Shown one piece after another: positions 40,201 through 49,736 of a stretch of DNA of 64,000 bases. Every line of letters starts with the position of its first letter. The first letter of the stretch is position 1. The stretch lies in the NCBI RefSeq assembly GCF_001650735.1, contig NZ_LXVY01000007.1:1-64000 (forward strand), in the 5' to 3' direction. A program made the translations under genes and the position numbers. Under the pieces are notes generated by a model. That model saw nothing but the letters and a program-made list of their open reading frames with translations. It was not told where the DNA came from and made no database searches. The DNA comes from Sphingomonas sp. TDK1 (GTDB lineage: Bacteria; Pseudomonadota; Alphaproteobacteria; Sphingomonadales; Sphingomonadaceae).

Positions 40201-42259
40201 AAAACTGGGATGCGCCGTCGCGGCGCTGTGCGTGGCGATGCCTGCCTTCGGGCAGGACAGCTCGCAGTCCGAGATCGTCGTCACCGGCCGCGGCCTTGAC
40301 GTGCCGCCGGGCGACGCCGCCTATGACGTGGTGACGATCGACCGGGCGCGGCTTGCCGACACCGCCAGCAACCGGATCGAGGACGTGCTCGCCGATGTGG
40401 CGGGGCTCGCGCAGTTCCGCCGATCGACCTCCAGCTCGGCGCATCCGACCAGCCAGGGTATCACGCTGCGCGGCCTCGGCGGCAACGCCTCCAGCCGGGC
40501 GCTGTTGCTGCTCGATGGCGTGCCGCAGACCGACCCCTTTGGCGGCTGGGTACCGTTCCCCGCCTATATGCCCGGACGACTGGCGAAGGTGCGGGTAACG
40601 CGCGGCGGCGGCAGTGGCTTTGCCGGGCCGGGCGCGCTGGCAGGTACGGTCGAGCTGGAGAGCGGCAGCCCCGTCGACCTCGGGCGGCTGAACCTGGGGG
40701 CCTTCTCCGGCAGCCGCGACAGCGTCGATGCCGGCGGCGTGGCGGCCGTGCCGGTGACCGGCGGGTTCTTCACCGTCGCGGGGCAATATGGGCGCAGCGA
40801 TGGCTTCGTGCCGATCGTCCGTCCCGGGCGGGTCGACCGTGCCGCCCCCTATGAACAGGCGAGCCTCGCCGTGCGCGGTGTGACCGACGTCGGGGGCGGC
40901 ACCGAGCTCCAGACCAATCTCTCCGGCTTTACCGACCAGCGCGATCGCGGCACCGCCTTTACCGACGTGCTGAGCAAGGGCGCCGATGCCAGCGTGCGGC
41001 TCGTCCGGCGCGGCAACGGGCAGAAGGGCGCGTGGGGCTGGTCGGCGCTCGCCTATCTCCAGGTGCGCCAGTTCGAGAGCGGCTTTGCCAGCATCTCCGC
41101 CGCGCGCGACACGGTGAGCCCCGTGGTGCAGCAGGAAGTGCCCGCAACCGGCATCGGCGGTCGCATCGAGATCGCCCCGCCGGTGGGCGGCGGTGTGGCG
41201 CTGCGGCTGGGCGGCGACCTCCGCCGCGTCTCGGGTGAGACACGGGAACTCTATACCTTCGTAGGCACCAACCCGACGCGCCGCCGCATCGCGGGGGGCG
41301 CCAGCCTCACCACCGGCGGCTTCGCCAATGCCAGCTACAACAGCGGCGGCTGGACGCTCGATGCCGGCGGCCGGCTCGACCATTGGACGATCTACGACGG
41401 CAGTCTGTTCGAAGCGCCGCTGGCGTCCGGCCCGGCGTTGACCGATTCGCGATACGCAAACCGGCATGGCTGGGAACCGACCGGTCGGCTCGGTGCCGCC
41501 TATGCGTTCGGTCCGGTGACGCTGCGCGCCGCGGGCTATCGCGGCTGGCGCCTGCCGACCCTGAACGAACTCTACCGTCCGTTCCGCGCGGGCGCAGACG
41601 CTACCGCGGCGAACCCCGGCCTGGATCCCGAGCGGTTATGGGGCGGGGAAGTGGGCGTCGACCTGCGGCCGCTGCCGGACCTGATCTTCCGCGCGACCGG
41701 CTATTGGAACCGCCTCGACGGCGCGATCGCCAATGTGACCCTGGCGCGAGGTCCGGGGACCTTCCCCGGCGTCGGTTTCGTCTCGGCGGCGGGTGCCTAT
41801 CGCCAGCGGCAGAATCTGGACGCGGTGGAGGCGAAGGGCATCGAGCTGGACGGGCAGTGGACGCGCGGCGCGTGGAGCCTCGCCGGATCCTGGGCCTATG
41901 CAGATTCCCATGTCCACGCCTCCGGCGCGGCGATGTCGCTCGAGGGGTTGCGCCCGGCCCAGACGCCGCGCTTCCTGGGATCGGCGACGCTTGCCTGGCG
42001 CGCGGCGGTGGCCAATGCGTCGGTGACGGCGCGCTATGCCGGCGCGCGGTTCGAGGATGATCAGAACAGCGCCCGGCTCGACGCCGCCTGGACCGTGGAC
42101 GCGACGCTGGGCCTGCCGCTTACCCGATCGCTCCGCGTGGAAGGGCGCGCGGAGAATCTGTTCGATGCGGAGGTGCAGGCCGCCATCAGCGGCGGCAACG
42201 TGATCGAGCGCGCGACCCCGCGCACGCTGTGGGTTGGCTTGCGTTACGCGATGCGCTGA
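40193..42259 (+). CDS. TonB-dependent receptor
   Basis: Outer-membrane receptor (688 aa). A signal peptide (MLEKLGCAVAALCVAMPAFG) is followed by a TonB box SEIVVTGRG, a plug with VLADVAGLAQFRRSTSSSAH, TLRGLGGNASSRALLLLDGV and RVTRGGGSGFAGPGALAGTV, and a barrel whose C-terminal part has RAENLFDAEVQAAISGG and ends TLWVGLRYAMR. It resembles vitamin or metal-complex receptors (BtuB/CirA-like) rather than siderophore receptors with a signalling domain. The ATG lies inside the end of maiA. It ends convergently with a glycosyltransferase gene. Confidence 0.92.
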   Translation: MLEKLGCAVAALCVAMPAFGQDSSQSEIVVTGRGLDVPPGDAAYDVVTIDRARLADTASNRIEDVLADVAGLAQFRRSTSSSAHPTSQGITLRGLGGNASSRALLLLDGVPQTDPFGGWVPFPAYMPGRLAKVRVTRGGGSGFAGPGALAGTVELESGSPVDLGRLNLGAFSGSRDSVDAGGVAAVPVTGGFFTVAGQYGRSDGFVPIVRPGRVDRAAPYEQASLAVRGVTDVGGGTELQTNLSGFTDQRDRGTAFTDVLSKGADASVRLVRRGNGQKGAWGWSALAYLQVRQFESGFASISAARDTVSPVVQQEVPATGIGGRIEIAPPVGGGVALRLGGDLRRVSGETRELYTFVGTNPTRRRIAGGASLTTGGFANASYNSGGWTLDAGGRLDHWTIYDGSLFEAPLASGPALTDSRYANRHGWEPTGRLGAAYAFGPVTLRAAGYRGWRLPTLNELYRPFRAGADATAANPGLDPERLWGGEVGVDLRPLPDLIFRATGYWNRLDGAIANVTLARGPGTFPGVGFVSAAGAYRQRQNLDAVEAKGIELDGQWTRGAWSLAGSWAYADSHVHASGAAMSLEGLRPAQTPRFLGSATLAWRAAVANASVTARYAGARFEDDQNSARLDAAWTVDATLGLPLTRSLRVEGRAENLFDAEVQAAISGGNVIERATPRTLWVGLRYAMR

Positions 42260-43338
42260 CGCGCCAGCCGGCTGAACAATGCAAGATAGTCGCCGACGGG
42301 ATCGCCTTTGTCCGCGCGGGGGGCGGGCCGCGCACGGCCGGGCTCCAGCCAATGGTTCAGTGCGGACACCAGCGCATCGCGGTCCTCTCTCGGCACCACG
42401 GTTCCAACGGCAGGCGAATCGATGAGTTCGCGGACCGCGACGCTCGCCTCGGTGGCGACGACCGGCGTGCCTTGCGACAATGCCTCGCGAATCACGCCCG
42501 GCACGCCTTCATAATCGGAGGTGAGCGCTGCCACCGTCGCGCCCTTCAGCGCGGGCAGCGGATCCCCCGCATGGCCGGGCATCGTTACCCGCTCGCCCAG
42601 CCCAAGCCGGTCGATCTGCGCCTGCAGCGCTGCACGGGCACTGCCCTCACCCAGCAGCAGCAGGCGAATCGACGGATCCGCAAGCCGCGGAAGCGCGGCG
42701 ATCAGCCGATCCCAGCGCTTCTGCGGCTCAAGACGCCCGACGCCGACGATATAGCGGCCAACCGGGAGGGCCATGGCCTCCGCATCGGCGATCCGCTCGG
42801 CCGGCGGGTTTGCGATCACGCTCACCCGATCGGCCGGGATAGCCATTTCGGCGATCGCCTCACGCGCCATGGCCGGCGTCATCGCCACCACATGATCGAG
42901 AAACCAGGGGTGCCAGCGCAGCCAGCGGTGATAGCCCCAGGCGACGACCCGCCACATTTCCGGTCGGACCAGCGCGTTCGATACCTTGGCGACGATCGGC
43001 GGGCACCGCTTGCCCAGCTGCATGCGGATCATCGCGGTGGGCGCGGTATAATAGTTGCCGGGGCAGAAGATCACGTCCGGATCCACGTTCCGCACCACGC
43101 CCGGCAGCCGCAGCAGGATGGGGTAATGCGGGCTGCCCAGCTCGATCACCTCGATGCCTGGCGGCAGTTCGGCTTCGAGCGGCCCTTCGCAGGCGCCGAG
43201 CACCAGCGTTACCCGATGCCCCCTTTCGAGCCACCCCGTCGCCATGCGCAGCAGTGCCCGTTCGACGCCACCGCCCTGCAGAGTCTCTGCGAAGGCCATG
43301 ACATGCAGCGGCGTGGAGGGGGGCGAGCGATACAGCAT
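42244..43338 (-). CDS. Family 4 glycosyltransferase
   Basis: GT-B fold sugar transferase (364 aa). The N-terminal domain starts HVMAFAETLQGGGVERALLR, the acceptor-side glycine-rich loop. The C-terminal nucleotide-sugar domain has YIVGVGRLEPQKRWDRLIAA, LLLLGEGSARAALQAQI, and the Glu-rich SDYEGVPGVIREALSQGTPV (E-x7-E motif). No membrane helix. Donor and acceptor are unknown. It is divergent from the next gene and overlaps the TonB receptor tail by 16 nt. Probably part of a glycan or glycolipid cluster to 47.7 kb. Confidence 0.9.
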   Translation of the reverse strand: MLYRSPPSTPLHVMAFAETLQGGGVERALLRMATGWLERGHRVTLVLGACEGPLEAELPPGIEVIELGSPHYPILLRLPGVVRNVDPDVIFCPGNYYTAPTAMIRMQLGKRCPPIVAKVSNALVRPEMWRVVAWGYHRWLRWHPWFLDHVVAMTPAMAREAIAEMAIPADRVSVIANPPAERIADAEAMALPVGRYIVGVGRLEPQKRWDRLIAALPRLADPSIRLLLLGEGSARAALQAQIDRLGLGERVTMPGHAGDPLPALKGATVAALTSDYEGVPGVIREALSQGTPVVATEASVAVRELIDSPAVGTVVPREDRDALVSALNHWLEPGRARPAPRADKGDPVGDYLALFSRLARQRIA

Positions 43339-43527
43339 CTACTTGCGGTTTGCCTTTCTAAAGCCCAAATCGCTGCCGGAATAAACCGCAATGTGTTGGG
43401 ATTAGCCCAACGTCGCGCGAGGCGCCGGAGAGCCGGGGAAACGCCAGAACGCGGGAAGATTGAGATTGTTTCGGGCTTGTCGGTGGCGCTTTTGAACGGA
43501 TTGAACAGGCAGGCTGGAGAGGCTTCG

Positions 43528-44457
43528 ATGGACGCCCGCGTGGTCGAAGCGGCGGCGATTCCCGCTGCACCGGACCTGGCGGGGCTGGAGCCCGTCGAAA
43601 AGATCAAGCGGCGCTGGCCCATGTGGCTGGGCGCGGCGCTGACGCTGCTCATGGTCGCGGGCCTCGCGCGCGAGCTGTTCGGCGGCGGGGTGGATAGCCT
43701 GAAGCGGGCGATGCCCACCAATCCGCTCTTCTATTTGGTCTTCGTGCTCTATTATCTGGGCTCGCCGACCTTCGACTACATCATCTTCCGCAAGCTCTGG
43801 CGGATCCCGATCGACGGCATGATCGCGCTTCACAAGAAGCGGATCGCGAACGAGGTGCTGCTCGGCTATTCGGGCGAGGCCTATTTCTACGCATGGGCCC
43901 GCCAGCGCACCCAGATGGTGGCGGCCCCGTTCGGCGCGGTGAAGGACGTGACGATCCTGTCGGCGATCGCCGGCAACGCGATGACCCTGGCGGTGGTAGC
44001 GCTCGCGTTGCCCTTCGGAATCGATCTGCTCAAGCCCGCCGAATTCAACACGCTGATGGGCTCGATCGCGGTGATCTTCGCGATGTCGCTGCCCTTCCTG
44101 GTGTTCTCCAAGCGCGTCTTCTCGCTGCCGCGCGGACAGCTCTGGTGGGTGTTCGGCATCCACTGCCTGCGCATCGTTACCAGTTCGGTGCTGATCGCCT
44201 TTGCCTGGCATTTCGCGATGCCGCAGGTTTCGATCGGCATCTGGCTGCTGCTGTCGGCAGGGCGGCTGCTCGCCTGGCGCCTGCCGCTCGTGCCCAACAA
44301 GGAATTGCTGTTCGCCAGCTTCGCGATCATGGTGATCGGCCAGGGCGAGGCGCTTTCCGAGTTGATGGCGCTGATCGCCGGCCTCTCGCTGGTTGCCCAT
44401 ATGGTCTTGATCGCGGGTTTCGGCCTGCACGCATTGCTCACGAGGAAAACCGCATGA
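43528..44457 (+). CDS. Polytopic membrane protein of unknown function
   Basis: A 309-aa protein with about seven or eight membrane helices, for example WLGAALTLLMVAGLARELF, LFYLVFVLYYLGSPTFDYII and LSLVAHMVLIAGFGLHALL. The soluble start MDARVVEAAAIPAAPDLAGL is short. It recalls flippase-like membrane proteins found beside glycosyltransferases but shows no diagnostic motif I can name. The ribosome-binding site GGAGAGG lies just before ATG 43528. It overlaps the DUF2141 gene by ATGA, so those two are coupled. Confidence 0.85.
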   Translation: MDARVVEAAAIPAAPDLAGLEPVEKIKRRWPMWLGAALTLLMVAGLARELFGGGVDSLKRAMPTNPLFYLVFVLYYLGSPTFDYIIFRKLWRIPIDGMIALHKKRIANEVLLGYSGEAYFYAWARQRTQMVAAPFGAVKDVTILSAIAGNAMTLAVVALALPFGIDLLKPAEFNTLMGSIAVIFAMSLPFLVFSKRVFSLPRGQLWWVFGIHCLRIVTSSVLIAFAWHFAMPQVSIGIWLLLSAGRLLAWRLPLVPNKELLFASFAIMVIGQGEALSELMALIAGLSLVAHMVLIAGFGLHALLTRKTA

Positions 44458-44972
44458 ACCGCACTGCGCTTCTGGCCGCGTCGATGCTTGCCGCCACCGC
44501 CGCGCATGGCGCGCAGGCACAGGTGCTGGGCGAGGATGCCGGCGCCTGCACCGGCGGCCGCGGCCCCGCCATCCAGGCGGAGATCACCGGCCTCAAGGAT
44601 CATAGCGGCCGGCTGAAGCTGGAGCTCTATCCCGCGTCCGAGGAGGATTTCCTAAAGGACGATCGTGATCTCGTTAAGGAAGGCAAGACCTTCCGTCGCA
44701 TCTGGGCGAATACCCCGCCCTCGGATCCGGTGACGATGTGCATCCGCGTTCCTGCGCCGGGTACCTATGCCGTGCTGTTCACCCATGATCGTGACGGCAA
44801 GAACAAGTTTGACTTCTGGACCGATGGCGCGGGCTTTCCCTCGAACCAGCGCCTGGGGCGCAGCCGTCCCAAATTGCGTCAGGCGATCGTCCATGTCGGG
44901 AACGGAGTGACGCGCGTGAACATTCGTGCGCAGTATCTGCGCGGGCTGGGAGGCTTTGGCCCGCTCGACTGA
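44454..44972 (+). CDS. DUF2141 secreted protein
   Basis: A 172-aa exported protein with signal peptide MNRTALLAASMLAATAAHGA, then a DUF2141 domain: SGRLKLELYPASEEDFLKDD, VPAPGTYAVLFTHDRDGKN with the conserved HDxDGxxxxD-like element KFDFWTDGAGFP, and SNQRLGRSRPKLRQAIVHVG. DUF2141 proteins are periplasmic or outer-membrane beta domains of unknown function. It lies 8 nt before a glycosyltransferase gene and is coupled to the preceding membrane protein. Confidence 0.9.
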   Translation: MNRTALLAASMLAATAAHGAQAQVLGEDAGACTGGRGPAIQAEITGLKDHSGRLKLELYPASEEDFLKDDRDLVKEGKTFRRIWANTPPSDPVTMCIRVPAPGTYAVLFTHDRDGKNKFDFWTDGAGFPSNQRLGRSRPKLRQAIVHVGNGVTRVNIRAQYLRGLGGFGPLD

Positions 44973-44980
44973 GGGGGCCG

Positions 44981-46180
44981 ATGCGCATCGTCGACGTCAA
45001 CGAGTTCTACTCGCCTACCGGCGGCGGGGTGCGCACCTATCTTGATCGCAAGATGGGCCTGATGGCCGATCTGGGGCATGAACTGATCGTCGTCGCCCCC
45101 GGCGTGGAAGATGCAGTGGAAGAGCGGCCCGGCGGCGGGGCGATCCATTGGGTGAAGGCCCCCCCGCTGCTGCTCGATCGCAACTACCGGATCTTCGTGA
45201 AGGACGAGCCCGTCTGGGCCGTGCTCGATCGGCTCCAGCCCGACATCGTAGAGAACAGCTCGCCCTGGCTTCCGGCCTGGACGGTGGCCCGGTGGCGGGG
45301 AGATGCGCTGAAGGTCTATTTCGCGCATGGCGATCTGGTGGGCACCTATCCGCAACGCTGGCTGGACAGCGTCGCGACGCCGCTCCAGGTCGAGCAGGCG
45401 TTTGGCTGGTACACCCGCTACATGGCGCGCTTCCTCGAAAGCTATGATGCCTTCGTGACCAACGGCCCTGCGCTGGCGAAACGGTTCGAACGGCGCGGCC
45501 TGAAGGTGGATGCGTCCGTGCCGCTCGGCATCGATCGCGGCTGGTTCTCCCCCGATCTGCGCGACGAGAAGCTGCGCATCGCCATGCTCGCTCAGCTGGG
45601 CCTGCCGCCGGAGGGGCACCTGCTGCTCGGGCTCGGGCGCCATCACAAGGAAAAGCGCTGGCCGCTGGTGATCGAGGCGGTGGAGGCGGCGGCGAACGAT
45701 CTGCCGGTGGGGCTGATGCTGCTTGGCGACGGGCCGCAGCGCCACCAGCTGGAAGCGCTCATCGCGGGCAGCCCGCATATCCGAATCTTCCGGCCCGTCT
45801 ATGATCGCCTGCACCTGTCCCGCATTCTGGCGAGCTCGGACGCGCTGATCCACGGATCGGACGCGGAGCCGTTCGGGCTGGTCGCATGGGAGGCGCTGGC
45901 CTCCGGCTTGCCGCTGATCGGGCCGGACGAGGGCGGTTTTGCCGAGATCGCCGAACCGCCCTTCGCCGAAACCTATGCCGCGCGAGATACGCTGTCTGCA
46001 GCGGACGCCATCCGGCGCCTATTTCGCCGAGACCAGGCGATTCTGCGTCACGCCGCGCGCAACGGCGCGGCGAAGGTGCGTAGCGACGCCGATCACGCTG
46101 CGGCGTTGATGGACTATTATGCCGGTCTGCTCGCCAGACGCCCGGGCGTGGCGGCCGGGGCGTTGTCGGGCGCGGCATAG
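44981..46180 (+). CDS. Family 4 glycosyltransferase
   Basis: GT-B fold sugar transferase (399 aa). It begins MRIVDVNEFYSPTGGGVRTY with the Gly-rich acceptor loop. The C-terminal domain has LLLGLGRHHKEKRWPLVIEA, GLMLLGDGPQRHQLEALI and the catalytic E-x7-E of SDAEPFGLVAWEALASGLPL. The same organisation is seen in GT4 enzymes that build phosphoinositol mannosides or exopolysaccharides; the substrate here is unknown. Its 3' end overlaps the convergent GT-C gene by 64 nt. Confidence 0.92.
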   Translation: MRIVDVNEFYSPTGGGVRTYLDRKMGLMADLGHELIVVAPGVEDAVEERPGGGAIHWVKAPPLLLDRNYRIFVKDEPVWAVLDRLQPDIVENSSPWLPAWTVARWRGDALKVYFAHGDLVGTYPQRWLDSVATPLQVEQAFGWYTRYMARFLESYDAFVTNGPALAKRFERRGLKVDASVPLGIDRGWFSPDLRDEKLRIAMLAQLGLPPEGHLLLGLGRHHKEKRWPLVIEAVEAAANDLPVGLMLLGDGPQRHQLEALIAGSPHIRIFRPVYDRLHLSRILASSDALIHGSDAEPFGLVAWEALASGLPLIGPDEGGFAEIAEPPFAETYAARDTLSAADAIRRLFRRDQAILRHAARNGAAKVRSDADHAAALMDYYAGLLARRPGVAAGALSGAA

Positions 46181-47664
46181 ACGGTGGTCGGCACCGTGCC
46201 CATCAGATAGGTGCCGCGCACCACATAGCCCAGGCGATGAAGATAGCGCTGCACCCGGGTTCGCACTGCAATGCGCTCGCCGCGGAAGGGGGTACGCATC
46301 ACCACCACCGCCGGGCGTTTTGCGAAGATCCGGTCTACCTCGGCGATCTGGTCGACGCCCAGCGCGCCGTTCTCCCGCTCGCGCGACAGGTGGCTTGGGA
46401 ACAGCCAAGGGCTGAGCGCACAGCGGCCGGTCGCGCCATACAACATCGAGTCCCCCGAATGGACGTAGAGGCAGCCGCTGTCCCGTCCGATCGCATCGGA
46501 AAGCGTCGCAAGCTGTGCCGCGCTGCCGCGCTTGGCTTGGGCGACGACGACGCAGGCAGTGCCGGCGATCAGCGCAACGCCCAGCAACACCGGGGCAACG
46601 ATCCGGCGGCCGACCGAGTCCTGCGCGAAAAAGGCGGCGCAGCACAGGCTGGCCGGCACCATCGCGGGCAGCGCATAATGCGGGTACCAGGAACCGAACA
46701 CGATCAGCCCCACCATCGCGGCGATCAGCCAGCCGATCAGCAGCCGGTCCGCCGGACTGACCGCGCCTGCCCGTTGCAGCCGCATCCAGCCGAGCGTACT
46801 CAGCACGAGCAGCGGCGCCAGCGGCACCATCACTTCGAAGAACGCGCCGACCAGATCGATGAAGGGGTCGCTCCGCCGGTCGAGGATCGAGCCGAAATTG
46901 GCGTAGAACCAAGCGTCGAAATGCCCCAGCCCGACATAGACGGCCGCGGCGAGGAGCGTGGGCAGCATCGCCATGCCAGCATAGCCGATTCCGCGTCGCA
47001 CGACATGGAGGGCGCCCGCGCCCAGCCGCGCTTCGCGCCATAGCAGCCACAGGCCTAGGAACAGCCCCTCGAACAGGACGGTATATTTCACCTGCAGGGC
47101 AAGGCCGATCAGCAGCATCGCGAGCAGGTTGCGGCCTACCCGTACCGGACACCCGTCGCGATCGTCCGCGCGCGGCAGCATCAGCGCGACCGCGGCAATG
47201 GTCAGAAGATTGTAGAAGACCGGCGCCTGCCCGCCCTGGCCGTCCGCCACGTTGAGCATCAGAATGTAGAGGAGTGCCGCCGGCATGGCCCCCGCGCCCC
47301 AGCCAACGCGGTCCGCGATGCGGGCGATCAGGCCAGCGGTCAGTACGACGCACGCAAGTGCCGACAGCTGATACGCCAGGATGCCCCAGGGCATGCCTAG
47401 AGCTGCTGCGGGCAGGTAGAGCAGGAACAGCCCGATCGGCTTGCGGTCCCAGATGTCGACGAAGGGCAGGGCGCCGTGCAGCATCCGCTGTGCGGTCACC
47501 CAGTAGAATTGCTCGTCCACCGCGATCAGCGGGTTGCCGAAGGTGACGGCGCGCACCGCGATCGCAGTGGCGAGCAGCATCAGCCAGCGGGGAAGAGCAG
47601 CCACGACGGCACCGAGCCCGGCCCTGGGCGCGGCCATACCGAGCGTGTCGATGCGAGTCGCCAT
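46117..47664 (-). CDS. GT-C type membrane glycosyltransferase (GT39/ArnT-like)
   Basis: Integral membrane protein of 515 aa with roughly eleven membrane helices. An acidic motif in the first external loop (FGNPLIAVDEQFYWVTAQRM) matches the catalytic DE of lipid-linked sugar transferases, followed by LPFVDIWDRKPIGLFLLY. A C-terminal soluble domain follows the last helix (residues about 395-515). It would transfer a sugar from a polyprenyl phosphate carrier in the periplasm. It is divergent from phoD and convergent with the GT4 gene. Confidence 0.88.
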   Translation of the reverse strand: MATRIDTLGMAAPRAGLGAVVAALPRWLMLLATAIAVRAVTFGNPLIAVDEQFYWVTAQRMLHGALPFVDIWDRKPIGLFLLYLPAAALGMPWGILAYQLSALACVVLTAGLIARIADRVGWGAGAMPAALLYILMLNVADGQGGQAPVFYNLLTIAAVALMLPRADDRDGCPVRVGRNLLAMLLIGLALQVKYTVLFEGLFLGLWLLWREARLGAGALHVVRRGIGYAGMAMLPTLLAAAVYVGLGHFDAWFYANFGSILDRRSDPFIDLVGAFFEVMVPLAPLLVLSTLGWMRLQRAGAVSPADRLLIGWLIAAMVGLIVFGSWYPHYALPAMVPASLCCAAFFAQDSVGRRIVAPVLLGVALIAGTACVVVAQAKRGSAAQLATLSDAIGRDSGCLYVHSGDSMLYGATGRCALSPWLFPSHLSRERENGALGVDQIAEVDRIFAKRPAVVVMRTPFRGERIAVRTRVQRYLHRLGYVVRGTYLMGTVPTTVYAAPDNAPAATPGRLASRPA

Positions 47665-47932
47665 CAGACGGCCTCGGTAGGCTCGACGAGGGATGCAGCC
47701 GTGCTGCCACGGCGTTGAGGCCGGGGAAGAACCGGCACGATTCGGGTTAGGTTCACGTGTGCCTTCGTCTCTGTGCTGCCGGCGGACTTCCCATCCAGCA
47801 GGGTGCGGACCCCATCATTCAACGCCCCGAACACTGATTCGTCATTTTGCCTAGCCCAGCTTTGCGCGGCTGTCACGAACACGACACCAAGCGGCGGCAC
47901 GGAGCGACCGACCGACAAAGGGACGCGACAAG

Positions 47933-49555
47933 ATGAACCTCCGTATAGACCGCCGCTCGTTGATGCTTACCGGCACCTTTGGTTTGGGAGCGCTTGCGCT
48001 GCCCGGCTTTGCGCTGGCGCAAGCCGCCGCGCGGGGCTTTACCCACTCGGTGGCGAGCGGGGAGCCCGGTCCGGACACGATGCTGCTCTGGACGCGCTAC
48101 ATCCCCGCCGATGGCGGCGCGGTGAAGCTGCGCGCGCAGATCGCTACCAGTGCCGACTTCACCCGGATCGTCGCGGAGGGCGAGCAGATCACCGGCCCAT
48201 GGCGCGACCATACCGCCAAGGTGACGGTCGCCGGTTTGTCGCCCGACACCCGCTATTTCTACCGGTTCGTTGGGCCGGACGGCAGCTTCTCGCCCATCGG
48301 CCGCACCAAGACCCTGCCGCTGGGCGACGCGCGTCGCTTCGGAATCGCTATCTTCTCCTGCTCGAACCTGCCGTTCGGCTATTTCAACGCCTATGGCCAT
48401 GCGGCCGCACGCGACGACATCGACGTGTGGGTGCACTTGGGCGACTATCTCTACGAATATGCCAGGGGCGGCTATGCGCCGACCGGCGGCGCGATCGGCG
48501 GGCGCTGGCCCGAGCCGGCGGGCGAGATGATCCATCTCGCCGACTATCGTCTGCGCTATGCCAGCTACCGCGCCGATCCCGACCTCCAGGCGCTGCATGC
48601 CGCCAAGCCGATGCTGGTGCAGTGGGATGACCATGAAAGCGCGAACGACAGCTGGGAAGGCGGTGCCGAAAACCACCAGCCGGACCAGGAAGGCGATTGG
48701 AGCGCCCGCAAGGCGGCGGCGATGCAGGTGTTCCGCGAGTGGATGCCTGTCTCCGAAACGCCCTGGGGCACCTATGAGATCGGTACGCTGGCGACCTTCT
48801 TCCGCACCGAGAGCCGGCTGCTCGCGCGCAGCCAGCAGCCCGATGTCGCGCCGCTGTTCAAGGAGGCCGATCCGGTCAAGGCGCTCACCGCCTTCCGCGA
48901 CGGTGCCTGGCAGGATCCGGCGGTGACCATGCTCGGCAGCGAGCAGGAAGTGTGGCTGGATCATGCCATGCGTCGTTCGGTGAAGGCAGGGCAGCGCTGG
49001 CAGGTGGTCGGCTTCGGGACGATCATGGGCAACCTGACGACGCCGGCCGAGGCGCTGGGCTGGCTGGCGCCGGACGCGGATCCGCGCGCCAAGGCTTATG
49101 TCCAGGCCGGCGTGACCGCGGGCACGCTGGGGCTGCCGCTCGGCTATGACAGCTGGGGCGGTTATCCGGCGGCGCGTGCGCGGTTCCTCAAATCCTCGCA
49201 GGCAATGGGCGCCAACCTGCTGGTGGTGTGTGGCGACAGCCACAATGCCTGGGCATTCGACCTCGCGCAGGACGGCAAGGCGGCAGGCGTCGAGTTTGCC
49301 GGTCACGCGGTGACCTCCCCGGGGTTCGAAAGCGCGCTCAAGACCGATCCGAAGGTGGTTGCAGCCGCCATGGTGAGGGCGAATCCCGAGCTGAAATGGT
49401 GCGACACCAGCCGCCGCGGCTACATGGCGCTGACGCTGACGCCCGATCAGGCCCGCAACGACTGGGTGTTCGTGGAGACGGTCGCCGAGCGCAGCCTCAA
49501 GGCAAGCATCGGGCACAGCGCCACCGTGCAGCGCGGCCGCAACGTAATGGCGTAA
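47933..49555 (+). CDS. PhoD-type alkaline phosphatase / phosphodiesterase, Tat-exported
   Basis: A 540-aa metallophosphatase. The twin-arginine signal peptide is DRRSLMLTGTFGLGALALPG. A fibronectin-like N-terminal domain (GFTHSVASGEPGPDTMLLWT, GLSPDTRYFYRFVG) is typical of PhoD. The catalytic domain has FSCSNLPFGYFNAYGHAA, VWVHLGDYLYEYARGG, MLVQWDDHESANDSWEGG and LLVVCGDSHNAWAFDL, which carry the Fe/Ca ligands. The WVHxGDYxYEY and DDHE motifs are diagnostic. Export folded through Tat fits the metal cofactors. It is a single gene after a divergent promoter region. Confidence 0.94.
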   Translation: MNLRIDRRSLMLTGTFGLGALALPGFALAQAAARGFTHSVASGEPGPDTMLLWTRYIPADGGAVKLRAQIATSADFTRIVAEGEQITGPWRDHTAKVTVAGLSPDTRYFYRFVGPDGSFSPIGRTKTLPLGDARRFGIAIFSCSNLPFGYFNAYGHAAARDDIDVWVHLGDYLYEYARGGYAPTGGAIGGRWPEPAGEMIHLADYRLRYASYRADPDLQALHAAKPMLVQWDDHESANDSWEGGAENHQPDQEGDWSARKAAAMQVFREWMPVSETPWGTYEIGTLATFFRTESRLLARSQQPDVAPLFKEADPVKALTAFRDGAWQDPAVTMLGSEQEVWLDHAMRRSVKAGQRWQVVGFGTIMGNLTTPAEALGWLAPDADPRAKAYVQAGVTAGTLGLPLGYDSWGGYPAARARFLKSSQAMGANLLVVCGDSHNAWAFDLAQDGKAAGVEFAGHAVTSPGFESALKTDPKVVAAAMVRANPELKWCDTSRRGYMALTLTPDQARNDWVFVETVAERSLKASIGHSATVQRGRNVMA

Positions 49556-49736
49556 CACTCGCCCGCTCCCAGAGGGCCGCCTCGGCGCGAGTAGTGCGAC
49601 CTAGGGGGAAGGGGGCGGGCTGGGGCCGGGAGCGGAGACCGCCCGCATTTGCGTGGCATCCGCCGCCGCCCGGGACCCGCACCCTGTCCCTTCGCCCTCT
49701 AGCCGCGAAGGCCCATCCGCCTTACGCTCCGCCGCC

